Under the pieces are notes generated by a model. It was not told the DNA's origin and made no database searches. It saw only the letters and a program-made list of their open reading frames with translations. Shown here piece after piece: positions 30,255 through 37,403 of a stretch of DNA of 42,721 bases. The DNA lies in NCBI GenBank assembly GCA_017560855.1, contig JAFZEB010000121.1:1-42721 (forward strand). The letters are read 5' to 3'. Position numbers and translations under genes: made by a program. This DNA comes from Ruminiclostridium sp. Lineage in GTDB: Bacteria > Bacillota > Clostridia > Oscillospirales > Oscillospiraceae. The first letter of the stretch is position 1, and each line of letters opens with the position of its first letter.

Positions 30255-30277
30255 TGGTGCGGATAACGGGACTTGAA
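30255..30277. repeat. Right attachment site (att core) within tRNA-Leu
   Basis: The core is the tRNA 3' end from the T-loop to the CCA and is identical to 11004-11026. Insertion therefore leaves the tRNA intact. Confidence 0.92.
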
Positions 30278-30338
30278 CCCGTACGTCATGGACACACGCC
30301 CCTCAAACGTGCCTGTCTACCAGTTCCAGCATATCCGC
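30255..30338 (-). tRNA. tRNA-Leu(GAG), integration target
   Basis: The 84-nt gene with encoded CCA has the acceptor stem GCGGATA/TATCCGC with discriminator A, anticodon stem CACGT/GCGTG with loop TTGAGGG (anticodon GAG), a long variable arm (TGTCCATGACGTA) and T arm CGGG-TTCAAGT-CCCG. It reads CUC and CUU. Its last 23 bases are the crossover site of the mobile element. Confidence 0.95.
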
Positions 30339-30466
30339 AGATTTCAGTTACTTGAACATTATACTCACACAGGGAGGGTTTGTCAATCCTTTTTTTCGTT
30401 CCATGCCACGAAAGCCCGGGCGGCGGTCAGCCGCCCAGGCCTCGCGAATAAGCTGAACAACAAATC

Positions 30467-30597
30467 CTCGTAGAGTTTCGCCGCCGCAGCGGCGAAATCA
30501 CGTTCAATCTGTTTTCCGGCGCGACATGTGCGTGCCGAAAAACTCTACTCGGCCTGCAAACGTGCGGGTCTTCAGCCCGTGCGCTGCAGCAGGCCGC
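30467..30597 (+). repeat. Structured intergenic repeat family A, copy 3
   Basis: CCTCGTAGAG is followed by stem 1 TTTCGCCGC/GCGGCGAAA (30476-30497), stem 2 TTTTCCGGC/GCCGAAAA (30512-30541) and stem 3 GGCCTGC/GCAGGCC (30551-30595). It lies just downstream of the nucleotidyltransferase gene. The 30339-30466 stretch before it contains a further short hairpin (GGGCGGC/GCCGCCC at 30419-30435) and no gene. Confidence 0.8.
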
Positions 30598-30633
30598 AAA
30601 TTCCACTTGAGAGAGCCCAGCGAAGCGGGTCTC

Positions 30634-31560
30634 TCAAGTCTTCAGAGATGCGGGGTAGATACCTGCGTCGTGGAGCTTCTTCAGCTCTGCCTCCACGATG
30701 GGGCGGTCCTCCTTGTAGGTGACGCCGAACCAGACGGCGTCGGTGTCCAGGACGGACACATCCAACTTGCCCTCGGTGATGAGCTTGTCCACCAGAACGG
30801 GCAGCAGGCACTCGGCCTTCAGCTCGTCGGGGGCCAGGCCCTTCAGGAAGGCGGTGAAGTAGGCCTCCATCTCCTCAAAGATCCAGGGGGTGAAGCCCCA
30901 GAAGTTCATGGACACGGGGCTTTCGGGGGCCAGGGGGACCTCGTTTTCGGGGTCTGCGATATCGGCGATGGAGTCATCGGGATACTTCTTGATCTTCAGG
31001 GTCTCCTTGACCTTCTTCAGGCTGCCGTTCTCGGTCTGGCAGACGCCGCGGGAGACGGTGCCGTGGTCGCTGACGGTATTCATCAGACGGTAGCCCACCA
31101 TGGTGCCCTTGCCGGTCTTCTCCAGGCGCATCAGTTCCTCATAGATGGTAGTGAAGGCGGAGCGGCCATAGTAGTCGTCGGCATTGATGACGGCAAAGGG
31201 CTCCTGGACGGCATCCTTGGCGCACAGAACGGCGTGGACGGTGCCGAAGGGCTTCTTGCGGTCAGCGGGGATCTGGTAGAAGGAAGGGACGCTGGAAAAG
31301 TCCTGGAAGACGTACTTCACTTCCACAGGCTCCCCCTGCTTGGTCTTCATGGTCTGGATGCGGTCGCCGCAGAGGTTCCGCAGGGTCTGCTCCATCTCAG
31401 GCTTGATGATGAAGACCACCTTGCTGAATCCGGCCTGGATAGCGTCATAAACGGAATACTCCATGATGGCCTCGCCGTTGGGGCCGATGCCGTCGGTCTG
31501 CTTTTCGCCGCCGTAGCGGGAACCCATACCGGCTGCCATAATCACCAGTGCTGCTTTCAT
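30634..31560 (-). CDS. Sugar-phosphate nucleotidyltransferase-family protein
   Basis: The 308-residue protein is a NTP_transferase (Rossmann-like) enzyme: LVIMAAGMGSRYGGEKQTDGIG is the nucleotide-binding loop, followed by PFGTVHAVLCAK, INADDYYGRSAF (metal-binding Asp) and MNFWGFTPWIFEEM. Such enzymes join a sugar phosphate to a nucleoside triphosphate, giving activated sugars for glycan synthesis. It lacks the exact GalU/RmlA loop GxGTRLxPxT and belongs to a divergent branch seen in clostridia, so the sugar is unknown. ATG at 31560 follows GAGAGG. It is monocistronic. Confidence 0.82.
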   Translation of the reverse strand: MKAALVIMAAGMGSRYGGEKQTDGIGPNGEAIMEYSVYDAIQAGFSKVVFIIKPEMEQTLRNLCGDRIQTMKTKQGEPVEVKYVFQDFSSVPSFYQIPADRKKPFGTVHAVLCAKDAVQEPFAVINADDYYGRSAFTTIYEELMRLEKTGKGTMVGYRLMNTVSDHGTVSRGVCQTENGSLKKVKETLKIKKYPDDSIADIADPENEVPLAPESPVSMNFWGFTPWIFEEMEAYFTAFLKGLAPDELKAECLLPVLVDKLITEGKLDVSVLDTDAVWFGVTYKEDRPIVEAELKKLHDAGIYPASLKT

Positions 31561-31615
31561 AATGATACCTCTCTATCGTGGCCGCCGGAGCGGCTGTATT
31601 CTTTCATATAGGGGT

Positions 31616-31644
31616 ATTATACTATGAACGGACAGGTTTTTCCA
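31616..31644 (-). promoter_or_regulatory. Promoter of the nucleotidyltransferase gene
   Basis: On the minus strand TATAAT (31621-31616) has TGGAAA (31644-31639) 17 bp upstream; the -35 box is weak. Confidence 0.5.
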
Positions 31645-31746
31645 CGGTTCTGTGAATTTTTTCTGTCAACCTGCAAAAAACTGTCGTTTTTTCTCCCCAA
31701 GTATGGTTTAATAGAAGTATGAAACCAACACGAAGGAGGTCTTCCT

Positions 31747-32373
31747 ATGAGTAAACTGGAACTGCGCTGGCTGGGTCACGCCTGCTTTGCACTGAAATAC
31801 AAGGACTTCACCGTGGTCTTCGACCCCTTTGAGGACAACTACGTCCGGGGCTTCGGCGCTCTGGACGTGGCGGCTGACCTGGTCCTCTGCTCCCACTTCC
31901 ACAATGACCACGGCGCCGCCTATGTGGTCCAGCCCCTGGAGGGCCACGAGAACCCCTTCCAGGTCACCGGCATCCAGACCTTCCACGACCCTGAGGGCGG
32001 CAAGCTCCGGGGTGAGAACGTGATCCATGTCCTGGAGGCCGACGGCTTCAAGGTGGCCCACCTGGGGGACCTGGGCTGTGAGCTGACCCCTGACCAGCTG
32101 GACCAGCTCATGGACCTGGACGTGCTCATGATCCCCGTGGGCGGCTTCTACACCATCGGCCCCGATGAGGCCTGGGATCTGATCGAAGCCATCCAGCCCC
32201 GGGTGATCATCCCCATGCACTATAAGCTGGGTGACATCGGCCTGGAAAAGGTGGCCGAGCTGAGCGATTTCCTGGTGCAGATCGAAGAATACAACGAGTA
32301 TCCCGGCAACACCATCACCGTGGACAAGAAAACCGAAGCCCAGGTGGCTGTGCTGAAATTCATCCCCAATTAA
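31747..32373 (+). CDS. Metallo-beta-lactamase-fold metal-dependent hydrolase (UlaG/UPF0173-like)
   Basis: ATG at 31747 follows GAAGGAGGTCTTCCT. The 208-residue protein shows the MBL fold of the UlaG/UPF0173 branch: RWLGHACFALKYKDFTVVFDPF, the metal motif SHFHNDHG, VAHLGDLGCELTPDQ, VGGFYTIGPDEAWDLIEAIQPRVIIPMHYK with the last His ligand. Members are hydrolases of mostly unknown substrate. The gene stands alone between its own ribosome-binding site and a terminator. Confidence 0.88.
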   Translation: MSKLELRWLGHACFALKYKDFTVVFDPFEDNYVRGFGALDVAADLVLCSHFHNDHGAAYVVQPLEGHENPFQVTGIQTFHDPEGGKLRGENVIHVLEADGFKVAHLGDLGCELTPDQLDQLMDLDVLMIPVGGFYTIGPDEAWDLIEAIQPRVIIPMHYKLGDIGLEKVAELSDFLVQIEEYNEYPGNTITVDKKTEAQVAVLKFIPN

Positions 32374-32387
32374 ACTCTTCTCTCCCA

Positions 32388-32416
32388 CGACGCCCCGAAA
32401 GGGGCGTTGTTTTTCT
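32388..32416 (+). terminator. Intrinsic terminator of the MBL-fold gene
   Basis: CGCCCC, loop GAAA, GGGGCG and TTGTTTTTC. Confidence 0.88.
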
Positions 32417-32502
32417 TTCCCAAGTATTCTCTCCCCGCCATAGGAGAGTTTAGTTTGTTTTTATTAGTTGGTTGTATTAGTTAGATAGGCGCTCGTTTTT
32501 TC

Positions 32503-32946
32503 TCACACCGCCGGAAAAAATGAGAGGGAGTCTGCCATTTTTTCCAGACTCTCGTTTTCGGCGGGGTAATCCAAAATTTTTTCGGACTCCACGGACAATC
32601 CCGGAACACGCAGAAAGATCCAGCTTGCCTCATTCCCAATGGGCTGGGTGCGGAAGATCAGTTCCTGATCTTCCAGAATCTTCAGATTCTTTCGTATGGT
32701 GGACTCCCCCTTCTTCAAATCCATGGCCAGGTGCGGAATGCTGTAGCACACATAGACCCAGCCATCTGCCGTGTAGTAGCGGTTCTTCTGGGAGAGTGTC
32801 CCACGGTCCAGAAGCATTGTGTAGAGCAGAACCGCTGTGGACGGAAGGCCCTTCTCCAGAATGGCCTTGGGCAGGGGTGCAAAGCCCCGGAGCTTGTCCT
32901 CCTTGGTAAAGGGCACCAAGTCATGGTGCACAATGGGATACATCAT
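32503..32946 (-). CDS. Orphan RepA_N-like winged-helix protein
   Basis: ATG at 32946 follows AAAGGAGGGATTTT. The 147-residue product resembles the N-terminal domain of RepA_N plasmid initiators: FAPLPKAILEKGLPSTAVLLYTMLLDRGTLSQKNRYYTADGWVYVCYSIPHLAMDLKKGESTIRKNLKILEDQELI, a winged helix. The C-terminal domain of plasmid initiators is missing; the last 40 residues are different. In the chromosome it may be a relic of a plasmid or a domesticated regulator. A palindrome GTGTAC-GCAAAT-GTACAC lies in its promoter. The sequence after it (32440-32500) has two TATTAGTT repeats. Confidence 0.75.
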   Translation of the reverse strand: MMYPIVHHDLVPFTKEDKLRGFAPLPKAILEKGLPSTAVLLYTMLLDRGTLSQKNRYYTADGWVYVCYSIPHLAMDLKKGESTIRKNLKILEDQELIFRTQPIGNEASWIFLRVPGLSVESEKILDYPAENESLEKMADSLSFFPAV

Positions 32947-32987
32947 AAAATCCCTCCTTTCACTTATAGGCGAAAAAAGAGGGTTTC

Positions 32988-33005
32988 GTGTACGCAAATG
33001 TACAC
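32988..33005. promoter_or_regulatory. Palindromic operator candidate at the promoter of the RepA_N-like gene
   Basis: GTGTAC (32988-32993) and GTACAC (33000-33005) are perfect inverted repeats around GCAAAT. On the minus strand TTGCCA is followed 17 bp later by TGTACA, whose bases belong to the palindrome, so binding here would cover the -10 box. Confidence 0.5.
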
Positions 33006-33031
33006 GTTTCAAAAAATAATTTGGCAACAGA

Positions 33032-33069
33032 GATCCCCTCACCCGTTTTTGTGGACAGGCGAGGGGATC
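33032..33069 (-). terminator. Hairpin terminator after the macro-domain gene
   Basis: GATCCCCTC (33032-33040) and GAGGGGATC (33061-33069) pair perfectly around a 20-nt loop, 25 bp after the macro-domain stop codon. No good T-run follows, so efficiency is uncertain. Confidence 0.5.
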
Positions 33070-33093
33070 TTCACTTACAAATATTATATTGTG

Positions 33094-33609
33094 TCAAAGA
33101 ATGGCCGCCAGGGCGTCCTCATAGGCCCCCTTGGTCTTGGGGTCAAAGCAGACCATGGTGACGATCTCCGGGGTGTCGGTTTTTCCCAGTTCTTCAGCAA
33201 TGGTGCGGATGGCGATCTCCGCCGCCTGGGCCAGGGGGAAGTGGTAGACCCCCGTGCTGATGGAGGGGAAGCACACCGTCTTGCAGCCATGCTCCCAGGC
33301 CAGGGCCAGGCAGGACCGATAGCAGGAGGCCAGCAGAGCAGGCTCGTTCCGCTCGCCCCCACGCCAGATGGGACCAGGGGTGTGGATAACGTATTTCGCA
33401 GGGAGTCGGTAGCCCTTGGTGATCTTGGCCTGGCCGGTGGCACAGCCGTTGAGGGGGATACACTCGGCCAGCAGGTCGGGACCGGCCGCCCGGTGGATGG
33501 CACCGTCCACCCCGCCGCCCCCCAGCAGACTGGTGTTGGCGGCGTTCACGATGGCATCGCAGGTCTGCCTGGTGATGTCGCCCTGGATGATGAAGATACG
33601 GTTTTTCAT
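33094..33609 (-). CDS. Macro-domain protein (ADP-ribose hydrolase type)
   Basis: ATG at 33609 follows AAAGGAGCCCACCT; the longer open frame upstream runs through a repeat and is not coding. The 171-residue protein is one macro domain: GDITRQTCDAIVNAANTSLLGGGGVDGAIHRAAGPDL, GQAKITKGYRLPAKYVIHTPGP, CFPSISTGVYHFPLAQAAEIAI. The NAAN and GGGGVDGAIH motifs are those of MacroD-type enzymes that remove ADP-ribose from proteins or hydrolyse O-acetyl-ADP-ribose. It is monocistronic. Confidence 0.93.
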   Translation of the reverse strand: MKNRIFIIQGDITRQTCDAIVNAANTSLLGGGGVDGAIHRAAGPDLLAECIPLNGCATGQAKITKGYRLPAKYVIHTPGPIWRGGERNEPALLASCYRSCLALAWEHGCKTVCFPSISTGVYHFPLAQAAEIAIRTIAEELGKTDTPEIVTMVCFDPKTKGAYEDALAAIL

Positions 33610-33645
33610 AGGTGGGCTCCTTTCATCGGAAGGAATCGTTACATC

Positions 33646-33719
33646 GGCGGGCGGCTGATAGCCGCCCCTACATGGTCTCATGCGAAAATGCGAACGTAGG
33701 GGCGGATAGTATCCGCCCG
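33646..33719. repeat. Intergenic hairpin repeat family B, copy 2
   Basis: GCGGGCGGCTGATAGCCGC with CCCTAC, a 24-bp spacer and GTAGGGGCGGATAGTATCC with GCCCG. The same two hairpin modules as in copy 1 occur in swapped order. Confidence 0.75.
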
Positions 33720-33747
33720 ACCCACGTCGGTCCACGGTTCACGTCGG

Positions 33748-34626
33748 TTACAGCGCTCTCCAGCTCTCGTGGCGGATGCCACGCTTACCGCCCAGGGCGG
33801 CGTCCAGCTGGCGCAGGAAGTCCTCCCGGTCGTCCGGCAGGGTGCCCTTCAGGGGCACGTAGTTGGAGGCGTGGTTGCTGGTGAAATGGAAGGGGCCGTA
33901 GTTGAGACCGGCCACCAGGGCACGGGTCTCCTCCAGGTACTCCCGGGCGGTGATCATCTGGAACTTGCCGCTGACCACATCCTGGTACATGGGGGAGCTG
34001 GGCTCAGGCATGTAGGACAGGCAGGAGACGTGGTGGGCCTGCATCCGGTTCAGGACCCGGATGGTCTCCTCCACGTGCTTCTTGGAGGCCTCACCGGGAC
34101 CGGCCAGACCCAGGATGACCATGAGCCACAGGTCCATGCCGGCCTCCTTGATCATGTCGGTGGCCTCAATCATCTCAGCAGAGGTGACACCCTTGTTGAC
34201 CTTCTTCAGAAGCTCATCCCAGCCGGTCTCCACGCCCAGGTAGGCACGGGTCAGACCAGCCTGACGAAGCTCCTTCAGCTGTTCCAGGGACTTGGTCTTG
34301 GTGGAGCGGGTGCCTGCGTAGGTGGTCACCTGGCGCAGGTTGGGGAAGGCGGCGTAGAGGGCCTCCAGGATCTGCAATAACTGCTCCTGGCGCATAACGA
34401 TGGCGTCGCCGTCGCAGAGGAAGACCTTATCCACCGTGGCGGGGTCGTAGTAGACCCGGGCCATGGCGATGTCTTCCATGATCTCCTTCATGGGGCGGAC
34501 GTGGAACTTCTTTTCCTTATACATGCCGCAGAAGGTGCACTTGTTGTGGGTGCAGCCCACGGTGCACTGGAGCAGATAGCTTCGCCACTCTCCCGGGGGA
34601 CGATAAATCTTACCTTCATAACGCAT
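33748..34626 (-). CDS. Radical SAM protein
   Basis: The 292-residue protein begins MRYEGKIYRPPGEW and has the cluster-binding motif CTVGCTHNKCTFCGMYK (Cys25, Cys30, Cys33; a CX4CX2C spacing rather than the usual CX3CX2C, with Cys21 also near). Further family features are VFLCDGDAIVM, YAGTRSTKTKSLEQLKELRQAGLTRAYLGVETG and MVILGLAGPGE (SAM-binding beta strands). The class resembles uncharacterised Elp3/HemN-like radical SAM proteins in anaerobes; the substrate is unknown. ATG at 34626 follows AAGGAGGAATGACCT. The gap to the DUF951 gene is 18 bp, so both may be in one operon. Confidence 0.88.
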   Translation of the reverse strand: MRYEGKIYRPPGEWRSYLLQCTVGCTHNKCTFCGMYKEKKFHVRPMKEIMEDIAMARVYYDPATVDKVFLCDGDAIVMRQEQLLQILEALYAAFPNLRQVTTYAGTRSTKTKSLEQLKELRQAGLTRAYLGVETGWDELLKKVNKGVTSAEMIEATDMIKEAGMDLWLMVILGLAGPGEASKKHVEETIRVLNRMQAHHVSCLSYMPEPSSPMYQDVVSGKFQMITAREYLEETRALVAGLNYGPFHFTSNHASNYVPLKGTLPDDREDFLRQLDAALGGKRGIRHESWRAL

Positions 34627-34644
34627 AGGTCATTCCTCCTTATG

Positions 34645-34845
34645 TTAAGTCTGGGCAGAGGTTTGTTCTGCCCGTATAATTTTCTTCAATGCCTTTTCGG
34701 CCTTTTTCCGGGGGATCATCATTTCCCGGCCGCAGCCTTCACAGCGCAGGCGGAAATCCATCCCCACCCGGAGCACCTCCCACCGGCGGCTGCCGCAGGG
34801 GTGTTCCTTTTTCATTTCTAAAACATCACCGAGTTCGATGTCCAT
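34645..34845 (-). CDS. DUF951-family protein
   Basis: ATG at 34845 follows GGAGGCATGACA. The 66-residue product matches DUF951: MDIELGDVLEMKKEHPCGSRRWEVLRVGMDFRLRCEGCGREMMIPRKKAEKALKKI, with a CxxC knuckle and a His-Pro-Cys motif that may bind zinc. The family is widespread in Firmicutes, often near chromosome-partition or ribosome genes, with unknown function. It is divergent from the S1-domain gene, with 63 bp between the starts. Confidence 0.88.
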   Translation of the reverse strand: MDIELGDVLEMKKEHPCGSRRWEVLRVGMDFRLRCEGCGREMMIPRKKAEKALKKIIRAEQTSAQT

Positions 34846-34908
34846 TGTCATGCCTCCAAACAGGTCCTCATAGACTTTGGGAAACCCCCAAAGAAAGGAA
34901 GACGCAAG

Positions 34909-35787
34909 ATGTTGAACCAATATTTACCGGAAGGCCGTTTGCTCCATACTCCGGAAAACCGGCGGTACACCGCCGAAGCCCTCCAACAGGCCATGGACGA
35001 GAACACCGTTTTGGAAGGGCGAGCCGTCCTGTGCACCACAGACCACGACCTCATGGTATCTTACGGCCCTTATCTGGGCCGCATTCCCCGGGAGGAAGCC
35101 GCTCTGGGCATCCGGGAGGGAACTGCCCGGGAGATCACAATTCTATCCAGAGTAGGAAAGCCCGTGGCCTTCACGGTGTCAGAACTGGGGGACACCCCCA
35201 TCTTCTCCCGCCGAAGGGCCCAGGAGCTGGCATTGGACCGGTTGATGGAGACCCCCGTTGGAACGGTTCTCCCTGCCACGGTCACCCATCTGGCCGGGTT
35301 TGGGGCCTTTGTGGATGTGGGCTGCGGGGTGGTTTCCATGGTGGGCATCGAGAACCTGTCGGTCTCACGGATCCCACATCCCGCCGCACGGCTTCGGGTG
35401 GGCCAGGAGATCTTAGTCCTCCTCACCGGTCATGACCGGGAGGCGGGACGGATCACCCTCTCCCACAAGGAGCTGTTGGGGACCTGGGAGGAAAATGTCA
35501 GGCAGTTTGCCCCGGGGATGACCGTCACGGGCATGGTCCGAACCAAAATGCCCTACGGCTCCTTCATCGAGCTGACCCCCAATCTCACCGGCCTTGCCGA
35601 CCGAACCCAGGGTCTGCAGGAAGGCGACCATGTGGCGGTGTATATCAAGTCCATCCAGCCAAAGAAGCGGAAGGTGAAGCTTCAGGTCACCGAGGTACTG
35701 CCCCCGGCAAACGGCCCCCGCCCCTTCTCCTATTTTATCACAGAGGGTCAAGTGAGGGACTGGGTCTATTTCACTCCTGTCCCTTGA
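34909..35787 (+). CDS. S1 RNA-binding domain protein
   Basis: The 292-residue protein has several S1-like beta-barrels. A partial one at the N-terminus (VLEGRAVLCTTDHDLMVSYGPYLGRIPREEA) is followed by one at about 110-190 (GTVLPATVTHLAGFGAFVDVGCGVVSMVGIENLS, RLRVGQEILVLLTGHDREAGRITLSHKELLG) and one at about 200-265 (GMTVTGMVRTKMPYGSFIELTPNLTGLADRT). It resembles ribosomal protein S1 homologues of clostridia, which bind mRNA. ATG at 34909 follows AAAGGAAGACGCAAG. Its end overlaps the convergent rarA gene by 17 bp. Confidence 0.82.
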   Translation: MLNQYLPEGRLLHTPENRRYTAEALQQAMDENTVLEGRAVLCTTDHDLMVSYGPYLGRIPREEAALGIREGTAREITILSRVGKPVAFTVSELGDTPIFSRRRAQELALDRLMETPVGTVLPATVTHLAGFGAFVDVGCGVVSMVGIENLSVSRIPHPAARLRVGQEILVLLTGHDREAGRITLSHKELLGTWEENVRQFAPGMTVTGMVRTKMPYGSFIELTPNLTGLADRTQGLQEGDHVAVYIKSIQPKKRKVKLQVTEVLPPANGPRPFSYFITEGQVRDWVYFTPVP

Positions 35788-37045
35788 CGGTATCCCAGTA
35801 CCGCTTGGCGGCCTGCTCGGTCTTGTTCTCTCCGTATTGGTAATAGACCCGGTCCTTGAGAACCTCGGGAAGATACTGCTGCCTTACATAGTGGTTGGGA
35901 TAACTGTGGGCGTACTTGTAGTCCAGGCCGTGGCCCAGCTTGGCAGCACCCCCGTAGTGGGCATCCCGCAGGTTTGCCGGGATATCTCCGGTCTTCCCCG
36001 CCCGCAGGTCGGCCATAGCCTCGTCGATGGCGCAGATGGCGCTGTTGGACTTGGGCAGGGTGGCCAGATAGAGGACTGCCTGAGCCAAGGGAATCCGGGC
36101 TTCCGGCAGGCCCAGCATGTTGGCGCTGTCCACACAGCCCTTCACCACGGAAACCGCCTGAGGATGGGCCAGGCCGATATCCTCACTGGCAATGACCATG
36201 AGCCGGCGGCAGGGAGAAATCAGGTCCCCCGCCTCCAACAGACGGGCCAGGTAGTGGATGGCGGCATCCGGGTCAGAGCCACGGATGGATTTTTGAAAGG
36301 CCGAGAGAATGTCATAGTGGCTGTCCCCGTCCCGGTCGTACCGCATGGCCGACCGCTGGGCCACCATTTTGGCCTCTTCCAGGGTCAGGTGGACGGTCTC
36401 CAGGTCCAGGGCGTGGGCGGCAAAGAGGGCCTCCACGGCGTTGAGGGATTTTCGCACATCACCGCCGCAGGCACGGGCCACCTGTTCGGGAACTCCATCC
36501 TCCCAGGTCACTTCTACTCCCTGCCGCTCCCCCATCCGGCGAATGCCCCGCAGGACCATGGGCAGGACCTCCTCCGGAGACACGGGCTTGAACTCAAAGA
36601 CCGTGGACCGGCTGAGGACGGCGTTGAACACGTAGAAGTAGGGATTTTCCGTGGTGGAGGCAATGAGGGTCAGCTTGCCGTTCTCCATGAATTCCAGGAG
36701 GGATTGCTGCTGCTTCTTGTTGAAATACTGGATCTCATCCAGGTAGAGGACCACGCCCTCCGGGGCCAGCAGAGTACCCACATCGGCCATGACCGCCTTG
36801 ATGTCCGCCAGGGAGGCGGTGGTGGCGTTGAGCCGGTAGAAGGGTCGGCCGATCCGGGCGGCAGCGATCTCCGCCACGGTGGTCTTGCCCGTGCCGGACG
36901 GGCCGTAGAAGATCATATTGGGGATGGTCCCGCCCTGGATGACCCGGCGAAGGACACCGTTCTCTCCCAGGATATGCCGCTGACCCACCACCTCGTCCAG
37001 GGACTTGGGGCGGATCTCATCTGCCAAAGGACGGTACATAGCCAT
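35771..37045 (-). CDS. rarA: Replication-associated recombination protein A (AAA+ ATPase)
   Basis: The 424-residue protein is a RarA/MgsA/WRNIP1-type AAA+ ATPase: PKSLDEVVGQRHILG, Walker A GPSGTGKTT (GKT at 53-55), Walker B VVLYLDEIQYF, STTENPYFYVFNAVLSRSTVFEF (sensor 1 and Arg finger region), and the C-terminal part with LARLLEAGDLISPCRRLMVIASEDIGLAHPQAV and DYKYAHSYPNHYVRQQYLPE, which are specific to the family. It acts at stalled replication forks. ATG at 37045 follows AAGGGGGATGGCT. Confidence 0.96.
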   Translation of the reverse strand: MAMYRPLADEIRPKSLDEVVGQRHILGENGVLRRVIQGGTIPNMIFYGPSGTGKTTVAEIAAARIGRPFYRLNATTASLADIKAVMADVGTLLAPEGVVLYLDEIQYFNKKQQQSLLEFMENGKLTLIASTTENPYFYVFNAVLSRSTVFEFKPVSPEEVLPMVLRGIRRMGERQGVEVTWEDGVPEQVARACGGDVRKSLNAVEALFAAHALDLETVHLTLEEAKMVAQRSAMRYDRDGDSHYDILSAFQKSIRGSDPDAAIHYLARLLEAGDLISPCRRLMVIASEDIGLAHPQAVSVVKGCVDSANMLGLPEARIPLAQAVLYLATLPKSNSAICAIDEAMADLRAGKTGDIPANLRDAHYGGAAKLGHGLDYKYAHSYPNHYVRQQYLPEVLKDRVYYQYGENKTEQAAKRYWDTVKGQE

Positions 37046-37085
37046 CCCCCTTTCTCAGTCAGTTTCGATATCCCTATTTTAACAG

Positions 37086-37115
37086 TTGTCATCCTTCCCG
37101 TAAAGATGGTATACT
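37086..37115 (+). promoter_or_regulatory. Promoter of the 64-residue orphan gene
   Basis: TTGTCA (37086-37091), an 18-bp spacer and TATACT (37110-37115). Confidence 0.5.
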
Positions 37116-37142
37116 GGTTTTTAATAAAAAGGAGGGCTGACT

Positions 37143-37337
37143 ATGGCAAAGATCGACATCGGCATCTGCGTGTATGACATCTCCGGGGAGCAGGACGGAA
37201 AGGCCAAAGACGCTCTGGAAAAGGGAGTTCAGGTCCTGGACCGGTCCCACCTGGGCTGTGAGAGCTACTACATGGAGCTGGCCGAACTGAGAGACAACAT
37301 CGAAAAAGAGTTTGATGTAAAAATCAAGAACGCATAA
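37143..37337 (+). CDS. Small conserved-looking orphan protein
   Basis: The 64-residue product starts at ATG 37143 after AAAAGGAGGGCTGACT and contains MAKIDIGICVYDISGEQDGKAKDALEKGVQVLDRSH, then MELAELRDNIEKEFDVKIKN. It looks soluble, with a short strand followed by helices; no family is recognised. Own promoter and terminator support a real gene. Confidence 0.7.
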   Translation: MAKIDIGICVYDISGEQDGKAKDALEKGVQVLDRSHLGCESYYMELAELRDNIEKEFDVKIKNA

Positions 37338-37338
37338 A

Positions 37339-37372
37339 AAATCCCGCAGTCCAAATGGACTGCGGGATTTCG
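37339..37372. terminator. Bidirectional intrinsic terminator between the orphan gene and glyA
   Basis: AAATCCCGCAGTCC, loop AAAT, GGACTGCGGGATTT, with A-rich sequence on the left and T-rich on the right; it can serve both convergent genes. Confidence 0.9.
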
Positions 37373-37403
37373 TTGTTTTAAGCTATGCCGTAAGGCGGGC
37401 AGC

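Larger units (their letters stand above)
11004..30277. mobile_element. 19.3-kb integrative element in tRNA-Leu(GAG), no structural or transfer genes seen
   Basis: A 23-bp direct repeat (11004-11026 and 30255-30277) marks both ends. The right copy is the 3' end of an intact tRNA-Leu and the left copy is followed by unrelated DNA. A tyrosine integrase gene lies next to the right end. The interior carries DnaB-type and DnaD-like replication genes, an excisionase-like protein, a toxin-antitoxin pair, operators, and one 9.4-kb gene. No terminase, portal, capsid, tail, lysis, relaxase or type IV secretion gene is present. It could be a phage satellite, a decayed prophage or a new type of integrative element. 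Confidence 0.9.

Noticed and set aside
30634..31560. Naming the nucleotidyltransferase galU
   Set aside because: The nucleotide-binding loop and later motifs differ from GalU; only the family can be claimed.
33094..33609. Macro-domain protein as an immunity factor against the ADP-ribosyltransferase-like domain of the element
   Set aside because: It lies outside the att site, has its own unit and is a common host gene; nothing in the sequence links the two.
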